Below are positions 18,166 to 26,599 of a stretch of 64,000 bases of DNA, piece after piece. The notes beneath the pieces were generated by a model. That model had not been told where the DNA came from. It was given only the letters and a program-made list of their open reading frames with translations, and did no database searches. This stretch comes from Streptococcus intermedius SK54 = ATCC 27335 (GTDB lineage Bacteria > Bacillota > Bacilli > Lactobacillales > Streptococcaceae): contig NZ_ATFK01000006.1 of the NCBI RefSeq assembly GCF_000413475.1, forward strand, positions 62,001 through 126,000. Direction: 5' to 3'. Both the position numbers and the translations under genes were made by a program. Numbering within the stretch: the first letter of the stretch is position 1; each line of letters opens with the position of its first letter.

Positions 18166-18190
18166 AAAGCTGAGAACCTCTCAGCTTTTT
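18166..18190 (+). terminator. Terminator of the dlt operon
   Basis: AAAGCTGAG (18166-18174) / CTCAGCTTT (18180-18188) with a T tail. Confidence 0.88.
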
Positions 18191-18207
18191 AGAATAGGGG
18201 AAGTGTT

Positions 18208-18699
18208 ATGATACGACTTGCAAAAAGAGGAGATTTACCAGCGATTTTGTCAATTTTTTCTTATGCTAGAAAGTTTATGTCCCAGCAGGGCAATCCAACT
18301 CAGTGGGGCACGACTTATCCTAGCCGAAAATTAGTGATAGAGGATATTGAGCATGAAACATGCTATGTCTTTGAAAAAATGGGACAAATTGTTGGTGTCT
18401 TTACTTTAATAATCGGAGAGGATGAGACGTATCAATTTATTGAAAAGGGAGACTGGCACTTGAATCAACCTTATGGGACAATTCACCGCCTTGCTTCAAA
18501 TGGTCAAGCAAAGGGTTTGGCCAAGCAATGTTTTGAGTTTTGCAGCCGAAAAGTCTCTTATTTGCGAATTGATACTCATAAGGATAATCGACCTATGCAG
18601 GCGGCTATTCGAAAATTTGGATTTCAAGAGTGTGGTGTGATTTATGTAGCAGATGGGAGTTCACGCTTTGCTTTTGATTATTATCATGTTGTAGGATAG
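18208..18699 (+). CDS. GNAT family N-acetyltransferase
   Basis: 163-residue acetyl-CoA-dependent acyltransferase. The N-terminal RLAKRGDLPAILSIF, the central WHLNQPYGTIHRLAS and the C-terminal YLRIDTHKDNRPMQAAIRKFGFQECG (motif A/B region with the typical N-x-x-M-x-x-x-x-x-K-x-GF end) place it in GNAT. GGGGAAGTG precedes the ATG. It is single and follows the dlt terminator. The substrate is unknown. Confidence 0.85.
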   Translation: MIRLAKRGDLPAILSIFSYARKFMSQQGNPTQWGTTYPSRKLVIEDIEHETCYVFEKMGQIVGVFTLIIGEDETYQFIEKGDWHLNQPYGTIHRLASNGQAKGLAKQCFEFCSRKVSYLRIDTHKDNRPMQAAIRKFGFQECGVIYVADGSSRFAFDYYHVVG

Positions 18700-18939
18700 A
18701 CTGAAATTTAGCTATAAAAAGGTGTAAAGATAATAGGTTTAAAACTGGCAACTTGTAGAGTCTAATTATGCTGTTCGGCCCTCGCAACAGTTATCAGCTG
18801 CAGGGGTAATAAAAGCTTAGTAATTAGTTTGTTATTCTTACAGAGCCTTTATTGCTTACCTTAAACCATACTTTGAGCCAGTCATGAAAATTTGAAAGTC
18901 TGGGACGTTTGCTTCAGTTTTTTAACAACTTTAGTTACA

Positions 18940-19767
18940 TTAAATAAAGATAAAATCTTCAATGGCTTTGGCAACACCGTGCTGATTATTGGTTTGAGTA
19001 ATAGCGGTGGCTTGAACTTTCACAGGTTCAGGGGCGTTTCCCATAGCGACTCCAAAACCAGCTAACTTTATCATCGGAAGATCATTGAAATTGTCTCCGA
19101 TTGCCATGACTTGAGGAAGCGGAACCTGATAGTGTTGAGCGATTTCTTGAAGGGCATTTTCTTTGGAGACATTCTTAGCAGTGACCTCTAAGTAATTATC
19201 TTTTGAAAGATAGAAAGCTGTATTAGGAAAATCAAGGGTTTGGAGATACCTGTAAAGTTGCTGAATCATTGTAGGTTCATCAATCAAGAGAAGTTTGTGA
19301 ATTGGGACAAGTACATCTAAGACAGGAATGAGTAGATTTTGAATTGTGGGGACTTCTCCAGTGATGCCAGCTTCAATCTGGATCCACTTATCAAAACGGT
19401 CGGCTAGCCAGTTCTTTCCAGAATAGAGATTGATAGAAACTGTTGGAAATTCTTGCTTAATTAATTCAATGAAAGTCCGAATTTCTTTTTTATCCAAAGG
19501 GTGTTCAATGATAGTTTCATAATGTTGCGGATTACCTTTAATAACGAGAGCGCCATTGTAGCAAGCTAAAGGATTACCACCAAGTCCTAATTCGTGTGCA
19601 ATTGGCTCCATGCCAAGCGGAGAGCGAGCAGATGCCAAGACAAAGGGGATATTTTTCTTCTTTAAAAGTGGGATTTGATCTTTCAGATTTTGGTCAACCT
19701 GATGTTGATCGTTTAAAATAGTTCCATCAATATCACTGACAATCAAATGAATCTTTTGTTTCTTCAT
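18940..19767 (-). CDS. Cof-type HAD family phosphatase
   Basis: 275 residues, HAD subfamily IIB. Motif I is VSDIDGTILNDQHQ, motif II LASARSP, and motif IV GDNFNDLPMIKLAG; a lysine lies before motif IV (KNVSKENAL). It lies 18 bp downstream of a DeoR-type regulator on the same strand, so the pair is a transcription unit. It is probably a sugar-phosphate phosphatase under sugar-responsive control; the substrate is unknown. Confidence 0.88.
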   Translation of the reverse strand: MKKQKIHLIVSDIDGTILNDQHQVDQNLKDQIPLLKKKNIPFVLASARSPLGMEPIAHELGLGGNPLACYNGALVIKGNPQHYETIIEHPLDKKEIRTFIELIKQEFPTVSINLYSGKNWLADRFDKWIQIEAGITGEVPTIQNLLIPVLDVLVPIHKLLLIDEPTMIQQLYRYLQTLDFPNTAFYLSKDNYLEVTAKNVSKENALQEIAQHYQVPLPQVMAIGDNFNDLPMIKLAGFGVAMGNAPEPVKVQATAITQTNNQHGVAKAIEDFIFI

Positions 19768-19785
19768 AGTTGTACCTCTGTAAAT

Positions 19786-20532
19786 TTAGTAGAGAATTTT
19801 TAAAGTGTTAGATAGGAGTGCCTTGATTTCTGTAGTTGGCTTTTGGTCTGTAATCCAATAGTCGAATGAACTGATATCGCTTAAAATATAATTGGAATTT
19901 TTTTGCCATTTCTCCTGCTCGGCTAGCAATACTTTCGTTTGGCTATGTTGCATGACTAGTTTTTTAATATAGGCATCTTCAGCATCCTCATAGCTAACTT
20001 GTCCATTTTTCAAACTTGCTGCTCCAAAGAAAGCAATGTCGAATTGAAGATGTTCTAATAATTCAGCTTCATTTAAGGAATAATAGAAGCGGTTTTTGGG
20101 ATAGAATTTACCCCCCAACAGATGAAAATCAACTTGTTCATGCCCGCTGATCATGATAGCATTGTCCAAAGAATGTGAATAAATAGTGTTTTTTTGATTC
20201 ATCAATTGAGCTAATTGCAAGATAATTGTTGAGACGTCAAAATAAAGCAGTTGTTCTTCCTCAATCAATTCGTACGCTTTTTGAGCAATTTTTCTTTTTT
20301 CCTTGGTAAATTTTTTGCTACGATCATTGAAGGAGAGGATTTGTTGTTTGTTTTCTAAAGGAAGGATTCCACCATGAGTCCGTTGTACGAGCTTGCGCTC
20401 ACTTAAAATAGCAAAATCCCTGCGAATGGTATCTTTAGAAACGTGAAAATAGTCAACCATTTCCTTTGCAGAAAGCTGTCTTTTCTCTGCAAGTAATTCT
20501 AATATTTTATTTAATCGTTGTTCTTGATACAT
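19786..20532 (-). CDS. DeoR/GlpR family transcriptional regulator
   Basis: 248 residues. The N-terminal DeoR helix-turn-helix reads RLNKILELLAEKRQLSAKEMVDYF then VSKDTIRRDFAIL and RTHGGI. The C-terminal sugar-phosphate-sensing DeoR domain (LLYFDVSTIILQLA, LGGKFYP, FFGAAS) completes it. AGGAGGAAG precedes the start. It is followed by a HAD phosphatase gene that it may control. Confidence 0.9.
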   Translation of the reverse strand: MYQEQRLNKILELLAEKRQLSAKEMVDYFHVSKDTIRRDFAILSERKLVQRTHGGILPLENKQQILSFNDRSKKFTKEKRKIAQKAYELIEEEQLLYFDVSTIILQLAQLMNQKNTIYSHSLDNAIMISGHEQVDFHLLGGKFYPKNRFYYSLNEAELLEHLQFDIAFFGAASLKNGQVSYEDAEDAYIKKLVMQHSQTKVLLAEQEKWQKNSNYILSDISSFDYWITDQKPTTEIKALLSNTLKILY

Positions 20533-20632
20533 ACTCTTCCTCCTATGATTTCATTTTAACATAGAGATTAAGTGTTTACAAGTTTTTTTAATGTTTTATA
20601 AGTTTTTTAACAGTGTGGTTCAACTGTAAAAC

Positions 20633-20665
20633 CTTAAGGCAAATTTAAGTTAACTTTCTTATACT
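20633..20665 (+). promoter_or_regulatory. CiaR-dependent promoter of a csRNA
   Basis: CTTAAG-GCAAA-TTTAAG (20633-20649) matches NTTAAG-N5-WTTAAG exactly and stands exactly 10 bp before the -10 box TATACT (20660-20665), the spacing of CiaR-activated promoters. Confidence 0.85.
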
Positions 20666-20670
20666 ATAGA

Positions 20671-20767
20671 TAATCCTAAAAACCTTTTCTCATACTAATC
20701 TCCTAAAGAAAAAAGCAATCGAATTGTACTGCCTTCAAAAGTTGGACAAATACGATTGCTTTTTTGT
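20671..20767 (+). ncRNA. cia-dependent small RNA (csRNA)
   Basis: Predicted transcript of about 95 nt from the CiaR promoter. It contains an unpaired TAATCTCCTAAAG segment complementary to Shine-Dalgarno sequences and ends in a terminator hairpin GCAATCG (20715-20721) / CGATTGC (20753-20759) with a T6 tail. The loop holds GTACTGCC and AAAGTTGGAC. Known: streptococcal csRNAs are about 90-150 nt, CiaR-controlled, have a conserved anti-SD core and block translation of targets such as comC. Size, promoter and architecture agree. Confidence 0.82.
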
Positions 20768-20775
20768 GTAAAATT

Positions 20776-20792
20776 CATGTTATAATAAGACC
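20776..20792 (+). promoter_or_regulatory. Extended -10 promoter placing transcription start at or near the mpg ATG
   Basis: TGT-TATAAT (-10 at 20781-20786 with an upstream TGn extension) lies six bases before ATG 20793, so transcripts should start at or next to the initiation codon. No ribosome-binding site is visible between them. Confidence 0.55.
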
Positions 20793-21389
20793 ATGATTTC
20801 AAAAGAATTTCAAGAGCTGATGCGAGTAGATACAATTGCTACAGCAAAAGCCTTGCTTGGCATGCAACTTTGTTTGGATGGACAGTCCATAGGAAGAATT
20901 GTTGAAACGGAAGCTTATCTGGGTGCAAAAGATAGTGCTTGCCATAGTGCGCATGGTAAACGCAGTCCGAAAAATGAATCTATGTATTTATCAGCAGGGC
21001 ATTGGTATGTCTATCAGATTTACGGTCATCAGATGCTGAATTTAGTGACGAGGGCTGAAAATATAGCAGAAGCCGTCTTGATTCGGGCCTTGGAATTACC
21101 AGATGGTACATTACTTGCTAATGGTCCGGGGAAATTAACCAAATTTGTAGGGATTAGTAAAGCTTTTGATGGTCAGAATTTACAAGAATCACGTTTGCAA
21201 CTGGCAGCCGATGCACTTCCTTTGCAAATTAGTTCACGTCCACGAATTGGTGTTACTTGTGTAGATCATTGGCGAGAAGAGCCACTTTGCTTTTATGTAG
21301 CTGGCAATCGCCATGTGTCAAAAATTGCAAAAATAGGGTTATTACCAGATGAAGAAACATGGAAAAAGTCTATTGATGACGAATGTTGA
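20793..21389 (+). CDS. DNA-3-methyladenine glycosylase (Mpg/AAG family)
   Basis: 198-residue base-excision repair enzyme that removes 3-methyladenine and related alkylated purines. Family motifs are visible: GRIVETEAYLGAKDSACHSAHGKR (with the catalytic glutamate), YVYQIYGHQMLNLV, VLIRALEL, LANGPGKLTKFVGI and RIGV. Length is typical of bacterial Mpg. It may be translated from a leaderless mRNA. The promoter immediately follows the csRNA terminator. Confidence 0.92.
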   Translation: MISKEFQELMRVDTIATAKALLGMQLCLDGQSIGRIVETEAYLGAKDSACHSAHGKRSPKNESMYLSAGHWYVYQIYGHQMLNLVTRAENIAEAVLIRALELPDGTLLANGPGKLTKFVGISKAFDGQNLQESRLQLAADALPLQISSRPRIGVTCVDHWREEPLCFYVAGNRHVSKIAKIGLLPDEETWKKSIDDEC

Positions 21390-21549
21390 AATGTTTGCAG
21401 AAGTTGTGGCGATGATGAATTTATTTTTTGATTTTCTGGAGTCATATGATTGATAAAAGGCATGACACTAAATAGTTTCTTTTTTGATGTTCGGATATTT
21501 GTAATAGGATAGTGATTTAGAAACAGACTTCGAATTGTTAAAGAAAAAA

Positions 21550-21611
21550 GAGAATGAAAACGAACGTGTGATTTCATAGAAATCTAGTTTCGAATTTCAT
21601 TCTCGTTTTTT
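21550..21611. terminator. Bidirectional terminator
   Basis: Long imperfect stem GAGAATGAAAACGAA (21550-21564) / TTCGAATTTCATTCTC (21589-21604) with T tails on both strands, between convergent mpg and MFS genes. Confidence 0.85.
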
Positions 21612-22779
21612 ATAAAATTTTATCAGATTTTTCTACATAAAAGAGCGCAATAATCATAATGACTGTAAGAGCAAGCAAAATGATAATAGCTGGTATCCAA
21701 GAGCGGAAAAAATCTGCACTGTAACCAAAAAGAGCTGGACCAAAAGCGGCAAGGACATAGCCACCTGTTTGTGCTAATCCAGATAGCTGTGCAGTCTGAT
21801 CAGGGCTGCTTGTTTTCATTGAAAAAGTAACCATAAGATAAGGGAAAAGTGCGCTTACTGCCGAACCAATAAGAATGTTGATAACGAGCCAGCATATAAA
21901 ATTATTTGTTTGTAGCAGTAGCATGCTAATACCAATAAGACCGGATGTAGATATTAAACCAAGCATGATGAGACGATGGCGAGGAGAGAGCCGAGTTGTT
22001 AAGCTAGGAATGGTCATTGAAAATGGCAAACTAATCAGATTAAAAACAGAAGCTAAAAATCCAGCAGAAGCGTTTGAGATGCCAGCTTGTATGGCCATCG
22101 TCGGCAACCATGTTAGGCAAGTGTAAAAGAGTAGTGACTGCAAGCCGCCAAAAATGATAATGGCCCAAACTTTCTTACTTTTCAAAATAGAAGAGCTTGA
22201 TTGCTCTTTGTTTTTACTCGCTAAGAAATGATTATAAAATGTATTGGGCAGCCAAATTAAAAGTGCTAGAAGACAGATAAATGTCAATACAAGGACTAGT
22301 CCTTTCCATGAACTGGCTTCTGTTATGGGCACGGCAATAGAGGAAGCAATAGCTGTTGACAATCCCATAGAGGTGACATACATCGTTGTTAATAGCCCGA
22401 TCCGATGTGGCTGATTGGCTTGAATCACACTTGGTAATAAAACATTGAGTACTGCAATGGCAGCTCCAATGAGAAGGGTTCCTATATAAAGAAGTGGTAG
22501 GTTAAAAATCCGAATAAAGGATCCGACAGCAAGTAGCATTAGTACAAGAGTAAATAATTTTTCCAATCCAACTTTTTTCGCTAGACGTGCTGAAAATGAA
22601 GAGCAGAGAGCGAACATAATTAAGGGTAGGCTGGTCAAAAGACCAAGTGAGCTCACTGAAACATGAAGTCCACTAGCAATGTCCGTCAAGACAGTTGGAA
22701 GCGTTGTAAAAGGCGTTCGCAAAGCGACACCCACCATGATAATTCCTGGTAAAAAGAAAACAGAATGTTGTTTTTTCAT
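21610..22779 (-). CDS. MFS transporter (CynX/NimT type)
   Basis: 389 residues, twelve membrane segments. The N-terminus GIIMVGVALRTPFTTLPTVL and the mid motif LPNTFYN resemble the cyanate/nitroimidazole (CynX/NimT) branch of the major facilitator superfamily. The RxGLLTT segment is in the 4-5 region. It lies 90 bp downstream of the metal ATPase on the same strand with room for its own promoter. The substrate is unknown. Confidence 0.82.
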   Translation of the reverse strand: MKKQHSVFFLPGIIMVGVALRTPFTTLPTVLTDIASGLHVSVSSLGLLTSLPLIMFALCSSFSARLAKKVGLEKLFTLVLMLLAVGSFIRIFNLPLLYIGTLLIGAAIAVLNVLLPSVIQANQPHRIGLLTTMYVTSMGLSTAIASSIAVPITEASSWKGLVLVLTFICLLALLIWLPNTFYNHFLASKNKEQSSSSILKSKKVWAIIIFGGLQSLLFYTCLTWLPTMAIQAGISNASAGFLASVFNLISLPFSMTIPSLTTRLSPRHRLIMLGLISTSGLIGISMLLLQTNNFICWLVINILIGSAVSALFPYLMVTFSMKTSSPDQTAQLSGLAQTGGYVLAAFGPALFGYSADFFRSWIPAIIILLALTVIMIIALFYVEKSDKIL

Positions 22780-22868
22780 AAATGCTCCTATAAGAGTTCT
22801 TAAAAGATTATATCATAGAAAGAATAAAAATTGTAAGCAAGACAACTATAAATTTTTAAAACAAGCTA

Positions 22869-24755
22869 TTAGGCCGACTTTTTTGAAACTAATAATCTCA
22901 AACTATTCAGTAATACTAGCAGGGTGGAACTTTCGTGCAATGAGATACTAGCTATGATAGAGAGGTTTTTTGAAAATGTAAAGATAATTAAGAATACGAC
23001 AACGGTCATGGAAAAAACGATGTTTTGAAAAATATTACGTTTTAATCGCTTTGACATTTGATAAGCAATAATAAGTTTTTTTAAATCATTTTTCATCAGG
23101 ATAACATCAGCTGTTTCAATAGCAATATCTGTTCCTTCTCCCATTGCAATACCAATATCGGATGTGACTAGTGCCGGAGCGTCGTTGATCCCATCTCCAA
23201 GCATAGCAGTTATACCATTCTCTTTTTTTAGTTTTTGGATGATTGCGGCTTTTTGCTCTGGTAAAGTGTTTGCAATGACTTCATCAATACCCAACTCTTG
23301 TCCAATGGCTTGACCGGCCAAAAGCCCATCTCCTGTAAGCATGACTGTTTTTATACCTGCTGCTTTGAAATACTGAATTGCTGCTTTGGCGCCATGCTGT
23401 GGTTTGTCTTGAAAGGCAATGTATCCAACAACTTCTTCATTGATAGAAACAAACACGACTGTACAGCCTTGTTTTTCCTTTTCGTTTTTTACTGAAATCC
23501 ATCTCTGTGCTACATTGACAAAGAGACTAGGTTTACCAATGCGAAATTCTTGTCCTTGATAATGACTTATTAGGCCTTCTCCCACCTTATTTTCAACTGT
23601 TAACGCAGGGAAATTATTCTGCCGTGTTTTAAAATAAGTTCCAATTGCAATCGCTAGAGGATGATTGGATTGATTTTCCATTGCTACAATAATGGTTTTT
23701 AATTTATCGTCAGTAAGCGTACTTTGCTCAAATTTATAACTAACAACGCTCGGTTTGCCTTCGGTGAGAGTTCCTGTTTTATCGAAGGCAACGACTTTTA
23801 CATTGCTTAAATTTGATAAGAAAGCTCCGCCTTTGAAAAGGATTCCTTGCCGAGCAAGTTGTGAAATACTGGCTAAGGTTGCTGGAATGGCAGATACGGC
23901 GAAAGCACAGGGAGAAGCAGATACCATAAAGGTCAGTCCAATCTCAAGAGTGGTGAAGAAAGGTTGGTGAAATAAAAAGCTCTCTACAAGTAACAACATG
24001 CCAAAAATGAACAGTACAATATTTACATAAATTGGCTCAAATTGACGAATGCGACTGGCAGTTGGGGAGAGATTGTTTTGAGAATTTTTGACTAATTCTA
24101 GAATTTTTGCAAAAACAGTTTCCGAGCTATCTTTGGTAACTTGCATAATAAAAGTGCTAGCACCATTTATAGTTGCACCAAACACTTGATCGCCAACAGT
24201 TTTTTCGCACGGCATGGCTTCACCATTGATTGTTCCTTCATTGATGTTGGCTATTCCTTCTAAAATAATACCATCTGTTGGTACTTGTCCTCCATTTAGC
24301 ACTTGGACATGGTCTCCTACAATTAATTCAGAAACTGGAACAACTGCTATGCCGCCGTCTGGATTGATTCGTCTGGCTTCTGTAGGATTTAGCTGTAAGA
24401 GTTGAGTAATCTCGTTTTGGCTGTGATTTTCTACATATTCCTCTAAAAAATGAGCTCCAGCAAAAATAAAGATGAGCAAAGCACCTTCACTTGCATTTTC
24501 TAATAAAACGGTACCAAGAGCTGCCAAAGCCATCAGGATATGTGTATTGGGTAAAAATTTCCCAGCTTTTTTTGTGTTTTGAATCGTCTCTTCAACACCT
24601 TCTAGTAGCACATGGTAACCTGAAACTAGCATGGCAAGGGTAGATAAAAGCTCTTGTGTCATTGTGTCAATAAGTGCTACGAAATTAATGATATAAATAA
24701 GAATGCCTATGAAGTATAAAATCATTGCTAATGAAATAGAATGTTTTATTTTCAT
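22869..24755 (-). CDS. P1B-4 type heavy-metal-translocating ATPase (PmtA/CoaT-like)
   Basis: 628-residue metal-exporting P-type ATPase without an N-terminal metal-binding domain. The membrane metal motif is SPC (in SASPCAFAVS, about residue 281) and the last segment holds HESSTLLVLLNSLRLL, the HE(x)ST hallmark of P1B-4. Phosphorylation motif DKTGTLTEG, GEAMP, HPLAIAI and GDGINDAPAL are intact. P1B-4 pumps export Fe(II), Co or Zn; the streptococcal member PmtA is a PerR-regulated iron exporter. No clear Per box is visible here. The promoter carries repeated TAGTATAG elements. Confidence 0.9.
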   Translation of the reverse strand: MKIKHSISLAMILYFIGILIYIINFVALIDTMTQELLSTLAMLVSGYHVLLEGVEETIQNTKKAGKFLPNTHILMALAALGTVLLENASEGALLIFIFAGAHFLEEYVENHSQNEITQLLQLNPTEARRINPDGGIAVVPVSELIVGDHVQVLNGGQVPTDGIILEGIANINEGTINGEAMPCEKTVGDQVFGATINGASTFIMQVTKDSSETVFAKILELVKNSQNNLSPTASRIRQFEPIYVNIVLFIFGMLLLVESFLFHQPFFTTLEIGLTFMVSASPCAFAVSAIPATLASISQLARQGILFKGGAFLSNLSNVKVVAFDKTGTLTEGKPSVVSYKFEQSTLTDDKLKTIIVAMENQSNHPLAIAIGTYFKTRQNNFPALTVENKVGEGLISHYQGQEFRIGKPSLFVNVAQRWISVKNEKEKQGCTVVFVSINEEVVGYIAFQDKPQHGAKAAIQYFKAAGIKTVMLTGDGLLAGQAIGQELGIDEVIANTLPEQKAAIIQKLKKENGITAMLGDGINDAPALVTSDIGIAMGEGTDIAIETADVILMKNDLKKLIIAYQMSKRLKRNIFQNIVFSMTVVVFLIIFTFSKNLSIIASISLHESSTLLVLLNSLRLLVSKKSA

Positions 24756-24794
24756 GCGAATCCTCCCTCAGTGTAGTGTTAGCTTTAACCTTGT

Positions 24795-24838
24795 AATACT
24801 TGTACTATACTACTATACTATTAAGGGGAGGTCAAGTT
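24795..24838 (-). promoter_or_regulatory. Promoter of the metal ATPase with repeated TAGTATAG elements
   Basis: On the minus strand TTGACC is followed after 17 bp by TAGTAT, inside a tandem TAGTATAG-TAGTATAG array and next to a CCTCCCC tract. The repeat overlapping the -10 suggests a metal-responsive regulator site, but no family consensus is matched. Confidence 0.45.
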
Positions 24839-24841
24839 GTT

Positions 24842-25146
24842 ATGGGAATTTTTACAATTGCAATCAATTTCGCAATTAGCAGAGTTGTCAGTCATGGGTA
24901 TACACATAATAAATCGATTCTTAGTCTGCAAAAGAAATTCAGATGGAGAGTATAATTGAAAATTATAGAAATAAGAGTTAGCTAAGCAATCAATTGTTAA
25001 AAATATGGGAAACTTCTGTAAAAGAAACTCAGCAGCTCATTCGCCAACATTTCAAAATGTATGGAATTACAAAAGTCACCATTCAGACAGACGAAAGTTT
25101 AGATGAGCACGAAGAATGCTGTATTGGTGGAGAAAATGAGGAATAA
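24842..25146 (+). pseudogene. Degenerate CDF (CzcD-like) metal transporter
   Basis: Two pieces of a cation diffusion facilitator remain. The first, 24842-24955, encodes MGIFTIAINFAISRVVSHGYTHN, a CDF membrane-segment pattern with HN. The second, about 24982-25146, encodes the cytosolic end (ETQQLIRQHFKMYGITKV with TIQTDESLDEHEECC). The central membrane domain is deleted and frames differ. It sits directly behind the metal ATPase promoter, so a metal-efflux neighbour was probably lost here. Confidence 0.65.
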
Positions 25147-25158
25147 GGGAAATAAAAA

Positions 25159-25433
25159 ATGGAACATTCCTCTGTCAAGGAGCTGTTGAAAAGTGTCAAA
25201 TCTGTTATTAACAAGTTTGAAAAAGAAGACAGCTGAAACCATTATTTCTTGAACATCGAAAAAAATAGCTCAGGTTGTCATAGAGATAAGAAACTGCTAA
25301 AATATGAGTAGGAAGAATTTAACGAACAGAACCCTTTTGTCAAAGGTTTCTATAAACATATGGGATTTGAAGCGTATAAAAGAACAGAGTATAGAGAGCA
25401 GACATGTGAAATAGTGAGATTGAAGGAGTTCAA
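25159..25433 (+). pseudogene. Fragments of decayed genes (including an acetyltransferase-like tail)
   Basis: 25159-25236 reads MEHSSVKELLKSVKSVINKF before a stop. About 25330-25433 reads NPFVKGFYKHMGFEAYKRTE then EIVRLKEFNYGK; the GFYKHMGFE pattern is the C-terminal end of a GNAT acetyltransferase. Neither has a full reading frame. The second fragment runs into the start of the rgg gene. Confidence 0.45.
25420..25433 (+). promoter_or_regulatory. TTGAA-N4-TTCAA repeat overlapping the rgg ribosome site
   Basis: TTGAAGGAGTTCAA has the same half sites and spacing as the two downstream palindromes (26316-26329, 26437-26450), with the Shine-Dalgarno GGAG as its spacer. This suggests autoregulation, though a chance match around the GGAG cannot be excluded. 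Confidence 0.45.
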
Positions 25434-25435
25434 TT

Positions 25436-26305
25436 ATGGAAAATTTAGGACAAGCTTTTAAGGAATTAAGAGAAGCTAGGCATATTTCTTTAGCTGAGGC
25501 GACTGGCGAAGCATTTTCTCCCTCAATGCTTTCAAGATTTGAATCTGGAAAAAATGATATTTCTGCTTATAAGTTATTTGTGGCATTAGAAAATACACAT
25601 ATTGAGGTGAATGAGTACTTGTATTTAGCAAGAGGTTTTTCTAAAAGCCGGCTGGTTGAATTACAAGAAAAAATCCATCAATTAGAATTAGAGAACGATT
25701 ATAAAGGTTTACAAAAGCTATATTACAAAGAGATTAGTGAAAATTATAAAACAGATTTAAAGAGTCATATGGTTAATGCGTTAGTTATAAAAGCTCATTT
25801 AAAAGGACTAGACGACACTACAAAGTTAACTGAAGATGAAGAAGAGTTTTTATATGATTATTTATTTGGCATTGAAATATGGGGTAAATATGAATTAACT
25901 TTGTTTTCAATTAGTTCCACTCTCTTGACGCCAGACTTATTTACTAGATATGCTAGAGAAATGCTTAGAAGGACAGATTTTTTAGGTTCAATGAATGATA
26001 ATAGGGTTATTATACAAACAATGTTATTAAATGGCTTATTACTATGTATTGAAAAAGATGACTTTATTAATGCCAATTTTTTTGATAAACAAATTCAGTC
26101 TAACTTTTACAAAGAAAACGAAACATATTATAGGATAATCTATCTTTGGGCTAAAGGTTTATTAACTTATAAAAACGGAAAGAAACAAGAAGGGATAGAA
26201 CAATGTAAACAAGCAACCACTATTCTCAAAAGTCTAGATTGCCATCAAGCTGCTAAATATTATGATAAAGCACTAGAAAAAATGATTCATCAGATAGAGA
26301 AATAA
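25436..26305 (+). CDS. Rgg/GadR/MutR family transcriptional regulator
   Basis: 289-residue peptide-sensing regulator, complete. The N-terminal XRE helix-turn-helix (about residues 5-60) reads LGQAFKELREARHISLAEATGEAFSPSMLSRFESGK. The C-terminal helical-repeat domain is typical of Rgg (GIEIWGKYELTLFSISSTLL). It precedes, in the same direction, a peptide-LanKC-MFS cluster whose promoter carries a palindrome repeated at this gene. It is therefore the likely activator of the cluster. AAGGAG precedes the ATG. No hydrophobic pheromone gene is obvious beside it. Base composition is A+T-rich, unlike the flanking core genes. Confidence 0.9.
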   Translation: MENLGQAFKELREARHISLAEATGEAFSPSMLSRFESGKNDISAYKLFVALENTHIEVNEYLYLARGFSKSRLVELQEKIHQLELENDYKGLQKLYYKEISENYKTDLKSHMVNALVIKAHLKGLDDTTKLTEDEEEFLYDYLFGIEIWGKYELTLFSISSTLLTPDLFTRYAREMLRRTDFLGSMNDNRVIIQTMLLNGLLLCIEKDDFINANFFDKQIQSNFYKENETYYRIIYLWAKGLLTYKNGKKQEGIEQCKQATTILKSLDCHQAAKYYDKALEKMIHQIEK

Positions 26306-26341
26306 AAGTGTGACATTGAATATATTCAATGTCACACTTTT
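26304..26341 (+). terminator. 38-bp perfect palindrome: terminator of rgg containing the Rgg-type operator
   Basis: A perfect 19+19 inverted repeat begins on the last base of the rgg stop codon (TAA) with AAAAGTGTGACATTGAATA. Its centre, TTGAATATATTCAA (26316-26329), is identical to the promoter palindrome at 26437-26450. The T tail is weak (TTTTATAAAAA). Confidence 0.7.
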
Positions 26342-26436
26342 ATAAAAATTAAATATACAAATTTTAATCACACTAAAGAGTGTCTTTTGGACAGTTTTAA
26401 TAATTTTTTCTAGGGAAATAAAGCAGTTTATAAATT

Positions 26437-26484
26437 TTGAATATATTCAAGATTAATTTTGAAAAGTAAAAATGAAAGTATAAT
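26437..26484 (+). promoter_or_regulatory. Promoter of the lanthipeptide-type cluster with a palindromic operator
   Basis: TTGAATATATTCAA (26437-26450) lies just upstream of the -35 region (TTTTGA, 26457-26462), followed by TATAAT (26479-26484). Position and repetition at the rgg gene make it the probable Rgg binding site. Confidence 0.65.
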
Positions 26485-26516
26485 GGAACTATAGAAATTA
26501 GGAAGGAAAGTCGACC

Positions 26517-26546
26517 ATGATAATTCATAATAATTTTTGTACATGA
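26517..26546 (+). other. Nine-codon ORF (MIIHNNFCT) at the head of the cluster
   Basis: A good ribosome site (GGAAGG) precedes ATG 26517; the ORF stops at TGA 26544-26546. It is the first start codon after the operator-controlled promoter, so it may be a leader peptide or a minimal signal. Nothing but ribosome site and position supports it. Confidence 0.3.
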
Positions 26547-26599
26547 CTAATACATAAAGTATTTTCTACACCTTAAATTTATTAGTAAGGAAGTAGCAT

